Source: an uncultured Clostridium sp.
GTDB lineage: Bacteria; Bacillota; Clostridia; Lachnospirales; Lachnospiraceae
DNA length: 49,464 bases
Assembly: GCA_900543885.1 (NCBI GenBank)
Contig: UQTA01000017.1
Coordinates: 1-49,464, forward strand
Reading direction: 5' to 3'
A program made the translations under genes and the position numbers. The notes under the pieces are model-generated. The model did no database searches, was not told the DNA's origin, and worked only from the letters and a program-made list of their open reading frames with translations. The first letter of the stretch is position 1, and the number at the start of each line of letters is the position of its first letter. Below, piece after piece: positions 16,862 through 24,892 of this stretch.

Positions 16862-18029
16862 ATGCTGTACCTCCCAATATTCCCTTCATATAAAACTCAT
16901 ATATCTTAGTGTTTTCATACCGCACTTCTGGGAAATCCGCCAGAGAATACAATTCTGATGTCAGATTGTCTTTACTTTTTGTAATGAAATAAATCTGCTC
17001 TTTCATGTATGTCTTCAAATTCAGATGCAATACATTATGAGTTGAAAATACAAACTGTCCTCTGTGCTCCATGCCGTTAATATACGCAATAACACGGTCT
17101 GATAATATCGGATTAAGAACCCTGTCCATCTCATCCGCAAATACGACTTTATTTTCATATACTACGCGGAATATCTGTACAGCCCATGCAAAAAATTCTC
17201 TAACACCTGTGGAATCCTGCGATAATTCTCTCTTAAACATTTTGCCCTGTGCATTTTTACGAACTATCAGCGTTTTAGAATAAGGTTTTTCTTCATCCAC
17301 TTCAATTCCACATATGCTGTAATCTACCATCTTAAAAATTTCAACATATCTTGGGTCTTTAATAATTGCAAGATCCTGTTCCTGTTTGACAATGCTGTCT
17401 ATATTGTCAGAAGGTATATTCCCCGGATATAGGACATTCAACATCCACTCAACAGTTGCTGATGCATCCTTATTTCCAAGAAGTGCCAGCTTAACTACAA
17501 ATAATCCGTTACTATTATTGCTGTTTTTAAGCGCTGCTGTTACTTCCTTTGCTGTTCCCTTTTGTAATATATATACATCTTCCTCATTACGCAAAATATC
17601 AAATATTACATGCCCAGCCGATTTTCTCTTGCCGCTTCTGATAAGTTTCTCACTATATATTCCTTTTACATCTACAATAGTTTCATACTCATAAATATAA
17701 TTATTTTCCGCTAAGAAAACTACATTGAACTTTTGCTTGGGATTTCTACACTCCGTCAAAGTATCTGCGTTAATATATGAATTAACAGACTGTACTTTCA
17801 TGTTTGAATCAAACAATGATTTCAGATATTTTAATCCATTTATAAAGTTAGACTTACCACCTGCATTCTCGCCTACAATAACTGCTGTTTTTAACAGATC
17901 ATATCCCGTTTCTGTTGTAGTATAATTATCTGGAAAACGTTTCTTTACTTTCCCACCTGGTGCTTCTAAAGAAAATTCACACTCTTCATTGAATGAGCAA
18001 AAATTATCAAATATATATCTTATGAGCAT
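16854..18029 (-). CDS. AAA family ATPase (RloA/AbiLi-like, OLD-type) of a two-gene defence module
   Basis: A 391-residue ATPase of the ABC/OLD superfamily. Walker A is GENAGGKSN (residues 53-61), the Walker B-like VVFADEMDRVLNP has Asp-Glu near 299-300, and a switch His lies in FSTHN near 330. The N-terminal LIRYIFDNFCSFNEECEFSLEAP is typical of AbiL/RloA ATPases that begin with a 'framework' strand. No C-terminal TOPRIM is fused; instead the RloB-like gene follows with an 8-bp overlap. Such pairs block phage by abortive infection, the ATPase sensing infection and the partner acting as effector. That role is established for related systems (AbiL, PARIS) and is inferred here. Confidence 0.85.
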   Translation of the reverse strand: MLIRYIFDNFCSFNEECEFSLEAPGGKVKKRFPDNYTTTETGYDLLKTAVIVGENAGGKSNFINGLKYLKSLFDSNMKVQSVNSYINADTLTECRNPKQKFNVVFLAENNYIYEYETIVDVKGIYSEKLIRSGKRKSAGHVIFDILRNEEDVYILQKGTAKEVTAALKNSNNSNGLFVVKLALLGNKDASATVEWMLNVLYPGNIPSDNIDSIVKQEQDLAIIKDPRYVEIFKMVDYSICGIEVDEEKPYSKTLIVRKNAQGKMFKRELSQDSTGVREFFAWAVQIFRVVYENKVVFADEMDRVLNPILSDRVIAYINGMEHRGQFVFSTHNVLHLNLKTYMKEQIYFITKSKDNLTSELYSLADFPEVRYENTKIYEFYMKGILGGTAFE

Positions 18030-18306
18030 AATTCCACCGCCTTTCGATAATTATTATATACTAAAAGCAGCCAATGTAAAACAGATTTTTGATTTACATT
18101 GGCTATTTTAACTAATATTCTATTAAAAATTAAGCATCAAATATCAACAAATACAAATTTCGGCTCATCTGACCACGTATTCCGCTAAGAACTGATCAGC
18201 CTTTCCGGATGTAACTGAACACCTTTCCGCTTCAGCTGATCAATAAGATTTCAACGTGTTATAGTTCTTTCGTAGTCATCAAATGATTGCAAAAGGAGGC
18301 ATAACT

Positions 18307-18384
18307 ATGCAAGACTACAACACGATTATCGGTTCCATCCAGATGCGTTTGAATGGATGCCAGACCAGGTCTGTTATGGACTGA
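18307..18384 (+). pseudogene. IS21-family IstA 5' fragment
   Basis: The frame MQDYNTIIGSIQMRLNGCQ, ending RSVMD and a stop, matches the N-terminus of IS21-type IstA transposases, which normally run to 400-500 residues. AAAGGAGGC 8 bp upstream of the ATG is an intact ribosome site. The sequence is cut at 18384 where an IS3-like element begins, so only 25 codons remain. Confidence 0.65.
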
Positions 18385-18385
18385 T

Positions 18386-18672
18386 GTTGTACCCTAAAAA
18401 TTGACAGCCAATTCTCAAGGATTTTGATATAATCATCATCAATACAAGAAGAGGAGAAAATCAATATGGCATGCAATCAAAGAACCTATGACAACTTCGC
18501 CGTTTAAAAGAAGAAAATGAATTTCTTGAAGAGGCGAGTGCTTTTTTCGCAGCCAGCCGTCGGAAGTCAGCAAAAAACAGAGACTGATGTTCATTTCTCT
18601 AAAAACGGATGACGGCAGAATGAAGGGAAAAATTTCTTTTTATTGCAGAACGCTTCATGTTTCCAGAAAGAA
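18386..18672 (+). pseudogene. IS3-family element remnant (orfA tail and orfB head)
   Basis: After a short leader with an intact GAGGAG and ATG (18466), which quickly hits a stop, the frame at 18500-18587 reads RLKEENEFLEEASAFFAASRR, the C-terminal leucine-zipper end of IS3/IS150 OrfA. The next frame opens at 18587 with an ATGA overlap and reads MFISLKTDDGRMKGKISFYC then RTLHVSR, the start of OrfB. Both are cut short: most of OrfA is deleted and OrfB ends by 18672. The TGTTGTACCC start at 18386 could be the left end. The rest of the 18030-18306 gap shows no gene. Confidence 0.65.
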
Positions 18673-18674
18673 AA

Positions 18675-19658
18675 CTACATATAGTAGCATATTTTGCTGC
18701 ATTTTTTAGCTGGACCAAATATTTCCCTTTTCATCTGTGAAATATATCTGCCTTCTGCCTTCGGTCCAGCTGGAATATTTCCAGTTTTTTCCATATCCAA
18801 GACATCTTTTAATATTCCCAGTGCCTTTCGAAGGTTCTTGATATCATGCTCCATATAATCTGTGTAATTGCCTCTTCCCACCAGTTTCAAATGGGTAACG
18901 CCTGCTTTTTCTAACTGGTATAAAGCACACAGGCCGCAACCGGTCTGTCCACAAATGTATCCGTCATCTTCTGGTTCGTTCACATTTTCATCCACACTTT
19001 CTGCTGATACACCTTCACTGACCCGTCCCAGTTCATAGGGAACCAGGCAAAGATGACACATTTCATCGCAGTGAAGGGAGTTGCAGAATGCACCAGTAAA
19101 CTGACACATTTCATTTAGTGCAAAGGCTTCAAATTCTGCGAGGTTTCCTGCTTTGCTGATAATAGATTTCATATCTTCTATGCTGTTTTTCCTGTGAAAG
19201 ATCAGACGTTTTAAGTTCTGCTTCTCAAAGTTCTTTAGCATTTCGCTGTTTACCTCTGCAGTTTCGCCGCTTAGGTGAATCTCGCAATTGATTCCCTGCT
19301 GACGCAGATATAAAAGCAGCGCCGGATCTGCGATGATAAAGCTTTGAAATCCAATGGACATACACCGTATAATGATATTAGCAATTTTCGGGTATTGTTC
19401 AGAAATATAATATAAGGAGTTAAATGTGAGGTGTACCGGTTTTTTATATTTCTTTATCATAGCAGCCAGTATTTCCAGTTCACTGAACGCACCTAACTGT
19501 ACATTGGAGCAGAGGACTTCCCGTCGGTTTAAAGGCAGAAGCGTTCCATATTTTTCCGTCCATGAATAGGGCACATAACCGCAGAAAAATTCATCTGCTC
19601 CGGCTTTTACATAAGGGATATACTCGTCAATGGAGCCTAATCCGACTACAATCTTCAT
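18675..19658 (-). CDS. U32 family peptidase-like protein (TIM-barrel, cysteine-rich)
   Basis: A protein of about 327 residues. It begins MKIVVGLGSIDEYIPYVKAGADEFFCGYVP, the first strands of the U32 TIM barrel, with AFSELEILAAMIKKYKKPVHLTFNSLY as the next barrel turn. A region matching the U32 signature (EAFALNEMCQFTGAFCN) is followed by clustered cysteines CDEMCHLC and CGQTGCGLC and a C-terminal KKCSKIC. U32 relatives such as UbiU/UbiV and RlhA bind a 4Fe-4S cluster and modify small molecules or RNA, so true peptidase activity is doubtful. The start at 19658 is 7 bp from GGAGAGGAG. The gene follows the 523-residue partner by 90 bp in the same direction. Confidence 0.82.
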   Translation of the reverse strand: MKIVVGLGSIDEYIPYVKAGADEFFCGYVPYSWTEKYGTLLPLNRREVLCSNVQLGAFSELEILAAMIKKYKKPVHLTFNSLYYISEQYPKIANIIIRCMSIGFQSFIIADPALLLYLRQQGINCEIHLSGETAEVNSEMLKNFEKQNLKRLIFHRKNSIEDMKSIISKAGNLAEFEAFALNEMCQFTGAFCNSLHCDEMCHLCLVPYELGRVSEGVSAESVDENVNEPEDDGYICGQTGCGLCALYQLEKAGVTHLKLVGRGNYTDYMEHDIKNLRKALGILKDVLDMEKTGNIPAGPKAEGRYISQMKREIFGPAKKCSKICYYM

Positions 19659-19747
19659 CTGTATTCTCCTCTCCTTTCCCAATCCATATCTCACAGTTAC
19701 TGTTTTTACTCATTCTTCTTTTGTATCACGTGCGCTGCAACGCACAT

Positions 19748-21319
19748 TTATAGAAAATTTGCCACCAAACGGTCTACTCCTGCTGTTTTCCATTTTGCAA
19801 ACATTTCTTTTATTCCTGTTTTGGTTCCAACTTCATTTTCTGTCCCAGATCCAGGACCAGGATCATTATCAAAAATACGGCTATCCAGCGCAAATAAAGA
19901 ATTATATCTTCCCAACATTTTCAGATGATCTGGATATAAAAATGCATAGTCTTTGCAAAATCCAGAACACTGTTTTACCAACATCTGCTTTCCCCGCTCT
20001 CCCGTGGTACATTTCGCATACAACGTACAATACTGGGATGTGTTGGTCTGATAAAATGGAAGATGCAGGCTATTTTTTCCTGTAGGAAGCGTCATATCAT
20101 AGCCGCAGCTTTCCCACTCATATCTGGTGATACCGTATTCTTTCTCCAGATACTCCCTGTAAAAATCAGCATTTAAGCTGTTTTCTTCAAGGAATTTACT
20201 GCCAGCCACTGCTCCTATTTGTGTCATAGTCTCAAACTTATAGTGCAGTCTTGGATCTTTCCGACGCTTATTTAATAAAATGCCAAGTACCAGAGTAAGC
20301 AGTCTCTTTCCCTTTAACATTTCTGCCATAGCCCAGTCATTGATCTGGATCTCCAGAACACAGTCATTTGCTTCACACCAAGATTCCAGCCGGTCCAATA
20401 ACATTTTCACATTTTCCAGCATAAATTCCCGGATATAAGAAAAGGTCAGTGTCACTTGTAAACCATCTTTTCTGGCTTTTTCAAGAAGCAAAAACAGCTG
20501 ATCTTCTTTTGGAAAAAGCAGATGGCAGAAAGTATTTCCAATATAAAGCCGCTGTGGCCGGATATGGGAAAACCAGTGACCGGACAGATGATTTTTCTTC
20601 CAATAGTTATCTGCAAACACCTCAAAATCTGTTGACAGATACTCCTCATAGCTCCAGGGCGTATCCAATTCCACCGCCCATTCAAATTGCCCCAGTAATC
20701 TCTTAACATCAGACATGATCGCCGCTTTGCCTGCTGCTTTATTTTCACATCCAAACCACAGCTTCTTCTGTTCTTCAAAGCTTTCTGCAGTAATTATATC
20801 TCCTTTTTTCGGATAAGCCGTCATGGCACTTGCCAGCTCATTCTCGTCTCCGGTCAGCTTCAGGCGGATATAGCGGTCATACCACAAAAGCAGCGTCTGT
20901 ACCTGTTCCTGGTATACTCTAACTTCTTTATATTTTCCAGATTCCTGGTCTTCACATTTTTCTGTTTCATCCATATTATCCATATATAGAGTATATTCAT
21001 TATAAAATTCATTTTTCCCACTGCATTCTAGTGTATAAGAATAAGAATGCAGTTCCACCTGCTCATATTTCAGCTTTGGATAATGATAAAAGCAGACTCG
21101 AAACAATTCCGGGTCTGCTATTTTTTCTGCTGTGCGGAACACAAAACCATTGTCTGTCAGCTCCGTTATACGAATTTCCTTCTCACCGGCAAATCCGGCA
21201 ACAAGGCCAAAAGGGAGCATGGACACTCCCTGAATTTTATCTCTCTGATTATCTTTAATCTTCTTTTTTTCTTTCTCAGCCAAATGTCCGTACCCCCGCA
21301 GTCCTAAATGTGCGCTCAA
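19748..21319 (-). CDS. Large protein with PilZ-like N-terminus and U32-like barrel segment
   Basis: A 523-residue protein I cannot assign to a characterised family. Residues about 33-100 (GEKEIRITELTDNGFVFRTAEKI, then VCFYHYPKLKYEQVELHSY) look like a PilZ-type beta barrel, though the RxxxR diguanylate signature is not clear. The middle (RLYIGNTFCHLLFP; GLQVTLTFSYIREFML; LEIQINDWAMAEML; LTLVLGILLNKRRKDPRL) follows the U32/YhbV pattern, in which INDWG-like and GxLLN motifs recur. C-terminal cysteines (ESCGYDM, YCTLYAKC, KQCSGFCKDY) could bind an iron-sulfur cluster. The TTG start at 21319 has AAGGG about 8 bp upstream; an ATG at 21220 with GGGAG is the alternative. It is probably co-transcribed with the U32 gene. 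Confidence 0.7.
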   Translation of the reverse strand: MSAHLGLRGYGHLAEKEKKKIKDNQRDKIQGVSMLPFGLVAGFAGEKEIRITELTDNGFVFRTAEKIADPELFRVCFYHYPKLKYEQVELHSYSYTLECSGKNEFYNEYTLYMDNMDETEKCEDQESGKYKEVRVYQEQVQTLLLWYDRYIRLKLTGDENELASAMTAYPKKGDIITAESFEEQKKLWFGCENKAAGKAAIMSDVKRLLGQFEWAVELDTPWSYEEYLSTDFEVFADNYWKKNHLSGHWFSHIRPQRLYIGNTFCHLLFPKEDQLFLLLEKARKDGLQVTLTFSYIREFMLENVKMLLDRLESWCEANDCVLEIQINDWAMAEMLKGKRLLTLVLGILLNKRRKDPRLHYKFETMTQIGAVAGSKFLEENSLNADFYREYLEKEYGITRYEWESCGYDMTLPTGKNSLHLPFYQTNTSQYCTLYAKCTTGERGKQMLVKQCSGFCKDYAFLYPDHLKMLGRYNSLFALDSRIFDNDPGPGSGTENEVGTKTGIKEMFAKWKTAGVDRLVANFL

Positions 21320-21360
21320 AATCGTAACCCTTCAGCTATAGTGTACTATCTACAAAATAT

Positions 21361-22677
21361 TTACAATTTTGATCTTACCATACAGACCAGTCCTGTAATA
21401 TCCGCCAGTACCCAGCCAATAGGGATTGCGGCCCAGATTCCTACTTCCCCTACTTTCGCCGAGAGAACATAGGCCAAAAGTACACGCATTCCTAATGAGA
21501 TTACTGTAAGCACAACTGACATTCCCGCCCGTTTTACAGCACGGTAATAACCATAGAACAAGAACAGGCAGCCAATTCCCCAGTAAAAAGCTCCTTCTAC
21601 CCGCAGATATTTAATACCGCAGGCAATAACCTCTGTTTCCGCCCTGCTTACGAAGATGCTCATTAACTGTCCGGCGAAAATAAATACCAGAGCAGAAATA
21701 AAAATACAGAATAAAATGCTTAAGGCAAAGGCCTGTTTCGTGCCTTTTTTGATCCGTTCTTTATTTCCGGCCCCATAGTTTTGGGCGATAAAGGTAGAAT
21801 AGGCATTGCCAAAATCCTGAACCGGCAGATAAGCAAAGGAATCGATCTTCACCGCCGCTGCAAAAGCCGCCATAACCACCGGACCAAAACTGTTTACAAG
21901 TCCCTGGACCATGAGGATACCGAAATTCATCACCGACTGCTGGATACAGGTCATCGAAGACAGATTAACGATCTCTTTTAAAATTCCTCCATCCCACTTA
22001 AGTTCACTCTTTTTGGGGATCACCTGCGGGCAGCAGCGTAAAGCAAAGATCGTGATGCCAAGACCCGAAATATACTGGGCAATAATGGTAGCCAGTGCCG
22101 CTCCACCAATACCCATGGACCAGACTGCTACAAACAAAAGATCCAGCCCAATATTAATGACTGTAGATACCGCCAGAAATACCAAAGGAACCGTAGAATT
22201 TCCCATAGCACGCAGCAGACAGGCAAAAAAATTGTAAAGAGAAGTGGCGATCAGTCCTGCAAAAATGATCAGCAGATACTGGCGCATCCCCATCCACACT
22301 TCTTCTGGCACCTTTAAAAAAGCAAGAATACCGTCCAGTCCCACATATACCAGGATATTTAAGACCACTGTTACTGCCATGATCAGCACAAAGGCATGAA
22401 AAACAGAGGATTTTAATGTTTTTTCATCTCCGCGTCCTTTATAAATGGAAAATAATGCCCCAGATCCCAGACTTAGCCCCAGAAAAATTGATGTAAGAAA
22501 CGTCATCAGTGTATAGGCTGATCCAACCGCCGCCAAAGCATCCCTTCCCAACACCCGGCCTACGATCAGGGTATCTGCAATATTATAAAACTGCTGAAGC
22601 AGGTTTCCTGCCATCATAGGCAGAGCAAATAATAGCAGGGAACGTGAAATATTTCCCTTAGTAAGATCATGATACAT
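21361..22677 (-). CDS. MATE family efflux transporter
   Basis: A protein of about 438 residues with 12 predicted helices in two MatE repeats. It starts MYHDLTKGNISRSLLLFALPMMAGNLLQQFYNIADTLIVGRVLG, the diagnostic N-terminal MATE signature. The second repeat begins near ILKEIVNLSSMTCIQQSVMNFGILMVQGLVN. Such transporters export drugs or metabolites in exchange for sodium or protons; the substrate is unknown. The frame extends upstream to 22725, but GAGG 6 bp before the ATG at 22677 decides the start. It is a single gene: a bidirectional terminator precedes it and the U32-partner gene begins 42 bp past its stop. Confidence 0.94.
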   Translation of the reverse strand: MYHDLTKGNISRSLLLFALPMMAGNLLQQFYNIADTLIVGRVLGRDALAAVGSAYTLMTFLTSIFLGLSLGSGALFSIYKGRGDEKTLKSSVFHAFVLIMAVTVVLNILVYVGLDGILAFLKVPEEVWMGMRQYLLIIFAGLIATSLYNFFACLLRAMGNSTVPLVFLAVSTVINIGLDLLFVAVWSMGIGGAALATIIAQYISGLGITIFALRCCPQVIPKKSELKWDGGILKEIVNLSSMTCIQQSVMNFGILMVQGLVNSFGPVVMAAFAAAVKIDSFAYLPVQDFGNAYSTFIAQNYGAGNKERIKKGTKQAFALSILFCIFISALVFIFAGQLMSIFVSRAETEVIACGIKYLRVEGAFYWGIGCLFLFYGYYRAVKRAGMSVVLTVISLGMRVLLAYVLSAKVGEVGIWAAIPIGWVLADITGLVCMVRSKL

Positions 22678-22730
22678 AAATTGCCTCTTTCGTAAAAAAC
22701 AATATCTCTGCCTATTATATAGCAAAACCT

Positions 22731-22777
22731 AAAAAAGTCCAGCCAGAAACACCGTTGTGCGTTTCTGCGGACTTTTT
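22731..22777. terminator. Bidirectional rho-independent terminator
   Basis: AGTCC and CAGAAAC on the left pair with GTTTCTG and GGACT on the right, flanked by an A6 run at 22731 and a T6 run near 22772. It can act in both directions. It separates the MATE gene from the esterase fragment. Confidence 0.8.
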
Positions 22778-22789
22778 TATAGATCAGCT

Positions 22790-23116
22790 TTATTTACAGA
22801 TGCTGTCAATCCATGAGATCCGCTCTCCTTCATAGTCTGCGTCTCCATGTGGCTGCGCCCAGACTAAAGCATAATCCACATCTGTATCTGTGTTATTTTC
22901 CAACTCAAGTGCCAAAATTGCAGAGATAGAAAAAGATGTATTTCCGTCTTCTGTTCCTACCCGTATACGGATATGGTCTGCTACATCAGCCTGTTTATCA
23001 GTTCCAATGTAATTCATAGGATTTAACAGCTTTCTTCTCTCTGCAACTTTTTTATCCCCTGATACCGTACCATAAGCTTCCATGTAGGTCTCATCTCCTA
23101 ATTCCATATTTACCAA
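22790..23116 (-). pseudogene. C-terminal fragment of an alpha/beta hydrolase (esterase)
   Basis: The frame ends NTSFSISAILALELENNTDTDVDYALVWAQPHGDADYEGERISWIDSICK. This is the C-terminal pattern of secreted clostridial alpha/beta hydrolases, with the catalytic His in AQPHGD and a final WIDSICK-like helix. About 100 residues remain of a protein normally several hundred long, with no nucleophile motif. It is fused at its 5' side, near 23103-23116, to an unrelated TnpV-like fragment. No ribosome site precedes the in-frame Met, so expression is unlikely. A different esterase fragment with the nucleophile motif lies at 24612-24878. Confidence 0.65.
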
Positions 23117-23190
23117 GTTGTTCTATCTGCTCACCAGATTTATAGGTGAGATTTGGAATCAGATATCCATTCACATTTGTATACGTTATA
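23103..23190 (-). pseudogene. Possible TnpV-like transposon protein fragment
   Basis: The minus strand reads ITYTNVNGYLIPNL then EQIEQLGKYG, resembling the N-terminus of TnpV proteins of clostridial transposons (GDYLIPDL...LGKYG). It ends where the esterase fragment starts. The match is short. Confidence 0.4.
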
Positions 23191-23562
23191 ACAGCGGACA
23201 TTCGTAGCCTGCGTTCATATTATTAGCCCTCTCCATTTCTCATCATTTTTTGACCACAAATTTATGACATTTACGACAAATCTGACACTGCTTTACAATA
23301 CCAGACAAAATGACTGATACCCCGGAAAGCCTGTAAAGCAGGCACTTCTAGGATACACAAGACAGGACAAAAATCGACTTCCATTATCAAGAGGAGAGTG
23401 CTAATTTTTGTGAAGTTTTTGCGAACCCTACGCTGGATTCAACGGCAGGTTGACCCTGCTATCATAAGATTATTGGATCGTAAAATTAGTATTGCTATTG
23501 TACGGACATTTGCATATAATAAAGCCAGATGGAAACGCTACTCATGAAAGGAGATATTTTAT
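23191..23562. other. Gap of 370 bp upstream of the antitoxin gene; no supported gene
   Basis: No gene with a start and ribosome site is visible. A short plus-strand frame near 23380-23460 (HYQEESANFCEVFANPTLDS, then TAG and a stop) could be the tail of a lost gene, but I do not recognise it. The antitoxin promoter should lie in the AT-rich part after 23460. Confidence 0.35.
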
Positions 23563-23871
23563 ATGGCTACAAAATCAGCAAATTTATATGCAAGGATTGA
23601 ACCAGATGTCAAAGAAAAAGCAGAAAGTATCCTGTCTACACTTGGCATTCCTGCATCCAGTGCTATCAATATGTTTTATAAACAGATTATCTTACAGAGA
23701 GGACTTCCGTTTGAAGTAAAAATACCATCTGCCAGACCTGTTGACATCAGCACATTATCAGAAGCAGACTTCAATGAAGAATTGGAGAAAGGATATGCGG
23801 ATATGCAGGCTGGACGGACAAAAAATGCGAAGAAAGCCTTTGCTGACATTCGCAAGGATTATGGCTTATGA
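23563..23871 (+). CDS. RelB/DinJ family antitoxin
   Basis: A 102-residue protein with the N-terminal ribbon-helix-helix DNA-binding domain of the RelB/DinJ family: MATKSANLYARIEPDVKEKAESILSTLGIPASSAINMFYKQIILQRGLPFEV. A C-terminal helical toxin-binding tail follows. AAGGAG lies 9 bp before the ATG. In such operons the antitoxin neutralises an RNase or gyrase toxin and represses its own promoter. Here the overlapping toxin gene downstream (ATGA junction) is truncated. The antitoxin is therefore an orphan in this locus and could still neutralise a homologous toxin elsewhere. Confidence 0.92.
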   Translation: MATKSANLYARIEPDVKEKAESILSTLGIPASSAINMFYKQIILQRGLPFEVKIPSARPVDISTLSEADFNEELEKGYADMQAGRTKNAKKAFADIRKDYGL

Positions 23872-24062
23872 TATATGAAGCAGAAGTATCCCAGCAGGCT
23901 GACAGTGATTTGAGAGGAATTTTTGAATATATTGCTTTTGAATTACAATCTCCGGAAAATGCAAGCGGACAACTTGACCGTCTGGAAGAACAGATATTAA
24001 GTCTGGATACGATGCCAGAGCGTTATCGAAAATATGAAAAAGAACCGTGGATAAGATCATAG
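23868..24062 (+). pseudogene. Truncated RelE/ParE family toxin
   Basis: The start overlaps the antitoxin stop (ATGA) and the protein begins MIYEAEVSQQADSDLRGIFEYIAFELQSPENA, then LDRLEEQILSLDTMPERYRKYEKEPW, the canonical N-terminal half of ParE/RelE toxins. Family members continue another 35-45 residues with the strands holding the active-site region (GLRxxPVxNYxVFY). Here EPW is followed by IRS and a stop, because the sequence switches to the 5' end of an antisense MATE gene at about 24048. The toxin lacks its catalytic or target-binding C-terminus and is almost surely inactive. Confidence 0.85.
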
Positions 24063-24126
24063 GGATCCCCATCTGGACCATCAGCTTATTCACCGGCATA
24101 TCTTTCATCTTGTTGCTTTCTGTCAT
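24045..24126 (-). pseudogene. 5' fragment of a second MATE transporter gene
   Basis: The minus strand starts at an ATG (24126) with GGAG upstream and reads MTESNKMKDMPVNKLMVQMG, then IPMILS. That is a typical MATE N-terminus, distinct from the complete MATE at 21.4 kb. The frame then runs into the inverted toxin gene, so only about 26 genuine codons remain. Confidence 0.7.
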
Positions 24127-24245
24127 TTTGTTTTAACTCCTCTCTTTTCTGCACAAAAAAATGCGCACCTTGTCATATAAGCTGGACTTACGCTGACAAG
24201 CTACACACTTTTTTCATGGCAAATATTCAATTTTAACAAAATAAA

Positions 24246-24290
24246 AACGAGCAGCCTGTAAACTGGATTTACGATCACCTGCTACTCGTT
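24246..24290 (-). terminator. Rho-independent terminator (minus strand)
   Basis: AACGAGCAGC (24246-24255) pairs with GCTACTCGTT (24281-24290) with one mismatch, and the minus strand then has TTTTTAT. A second hairpin, CTTGTCA/TGACAAG at about 24172-24207, carries a loop with a similar CTGGA(C/T)TTACG sequence. Confidence 0.65.
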
Positions 24291-24302
24291 CGTTGTAATT
24301 AC

Positions 24303-24331
24303 ATTTCCTGTTTTTCAAAAAGTCAAACAAA
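24303..24331. repeat. 29-bp dispersed repeat, copy 1
   Basis: The sequence starting ATTTCCTGTTTTTCAAAAAG is identical over 29 bp to 31099-31127. Both copies sit at edges of rearranged DNA: this one beside gene fragments, the other just after the IS1634-like transposase remnant. Confidence 0.65.
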
Positions 24332-24449
24332 ATTTTTCTGGCATTTTCTCTTTATGAACCATTTATAATAATGTCCTAATATACCACAAGGAAAACGATA
24401 TCACTGTAAGTCATCCCAGCTGACAGCTGCGATGAAATGTCCCACAGGA

Positions 24450-24597
24450 CCTATAGTGCCAAAAGCATTATTTGTACAAAATCACATGCTACCGTGATGA
24501 TCAGACCACCGCCTATAAGGATAAGCACTACCGGCAAACTCCACATTCACGCAGTAAAGCCCATGATCTCATTATAATTATTTGCTAAAATTTCCAT
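24450..24597 (-). pseudogene. Fragment of a membrane transporter N-terminus
   Basis: From an ATG at 24597 the minus strand reads MEILANNYNEIMGFTA, a stop, then MWSLPVVLILIGGGLIITVA. After a frame change it reads AFGTIGPVGHFIAAVSWDD. The single long hydrophobic segment and its position suggest the first helix of a sodium symporter, perhaps of the alanine:cation family. The match is weak, and several stops and frame changes show it is dead. Confidence 0.4.
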
Positions 24598-24611
24598 AAA
24601 TATTATCCCCG

Positions 24612-24878
24612 CTACTGAATAAAATCCTTTACCGCCTTAAACACATCTGCTGCTTCGGAAACATCAGAAATTTCAAATTTCAATGCATGAAACAGATCAT
24701 GGGTATATAACAGATATAAGACTCCCCCCTCTTCCAGCATAACCAAAAAGGAAGAGAAACCTACTATTTTATAAGGCAAACCTTTTCCCTTTGCTTTTAA
24801 TCTTGCAGTCAGTGCTACTACGTAGTTTCCTCCGGCAGACTCTCCCATAACGATCAGGCGGTCTGGTGAAGTTCAGGC
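24612..24878 (-). pseudogene. Esterase/lipase fragment with GESAGG nucleophile motif
   Basis: The minus strand reads PDRLIVMGESAGGNYVVALTARLKAKGKGLPYKIVGFSSF, the nucleophile elbow of hormone-sensitive-lipase-like esterases with the serine in GESAGG. It then jumps to a C-terminal segment, YLLYTHDLFHALKF and DVFKAVKDFIQ, holding a possible catalytic His. The large central part and the whole N-terminal half, including the HGGG oxyanion motif, are missing. The 5' side breaks 15 bp from the aminotransferase stop. It is a deletion-ridden remnant with no start codon. Confidence 0.7.
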
Positions 24879-24892
24879 ATTTACCTGTATAT

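Noticed and set aside
16854..18029. Retron or OLD single-gene system
   Set aside because: No reverse transcriptase or msr/msd-like sequence, and no TOPRIM domain fused to the ATPase; the partner is a separate gene.
23866..24126. 86-codon minus-strand frame as a real gene
   Set aside because: Only its first 26 codons are MATE-like; the rest is antisense to the toxin fragment.
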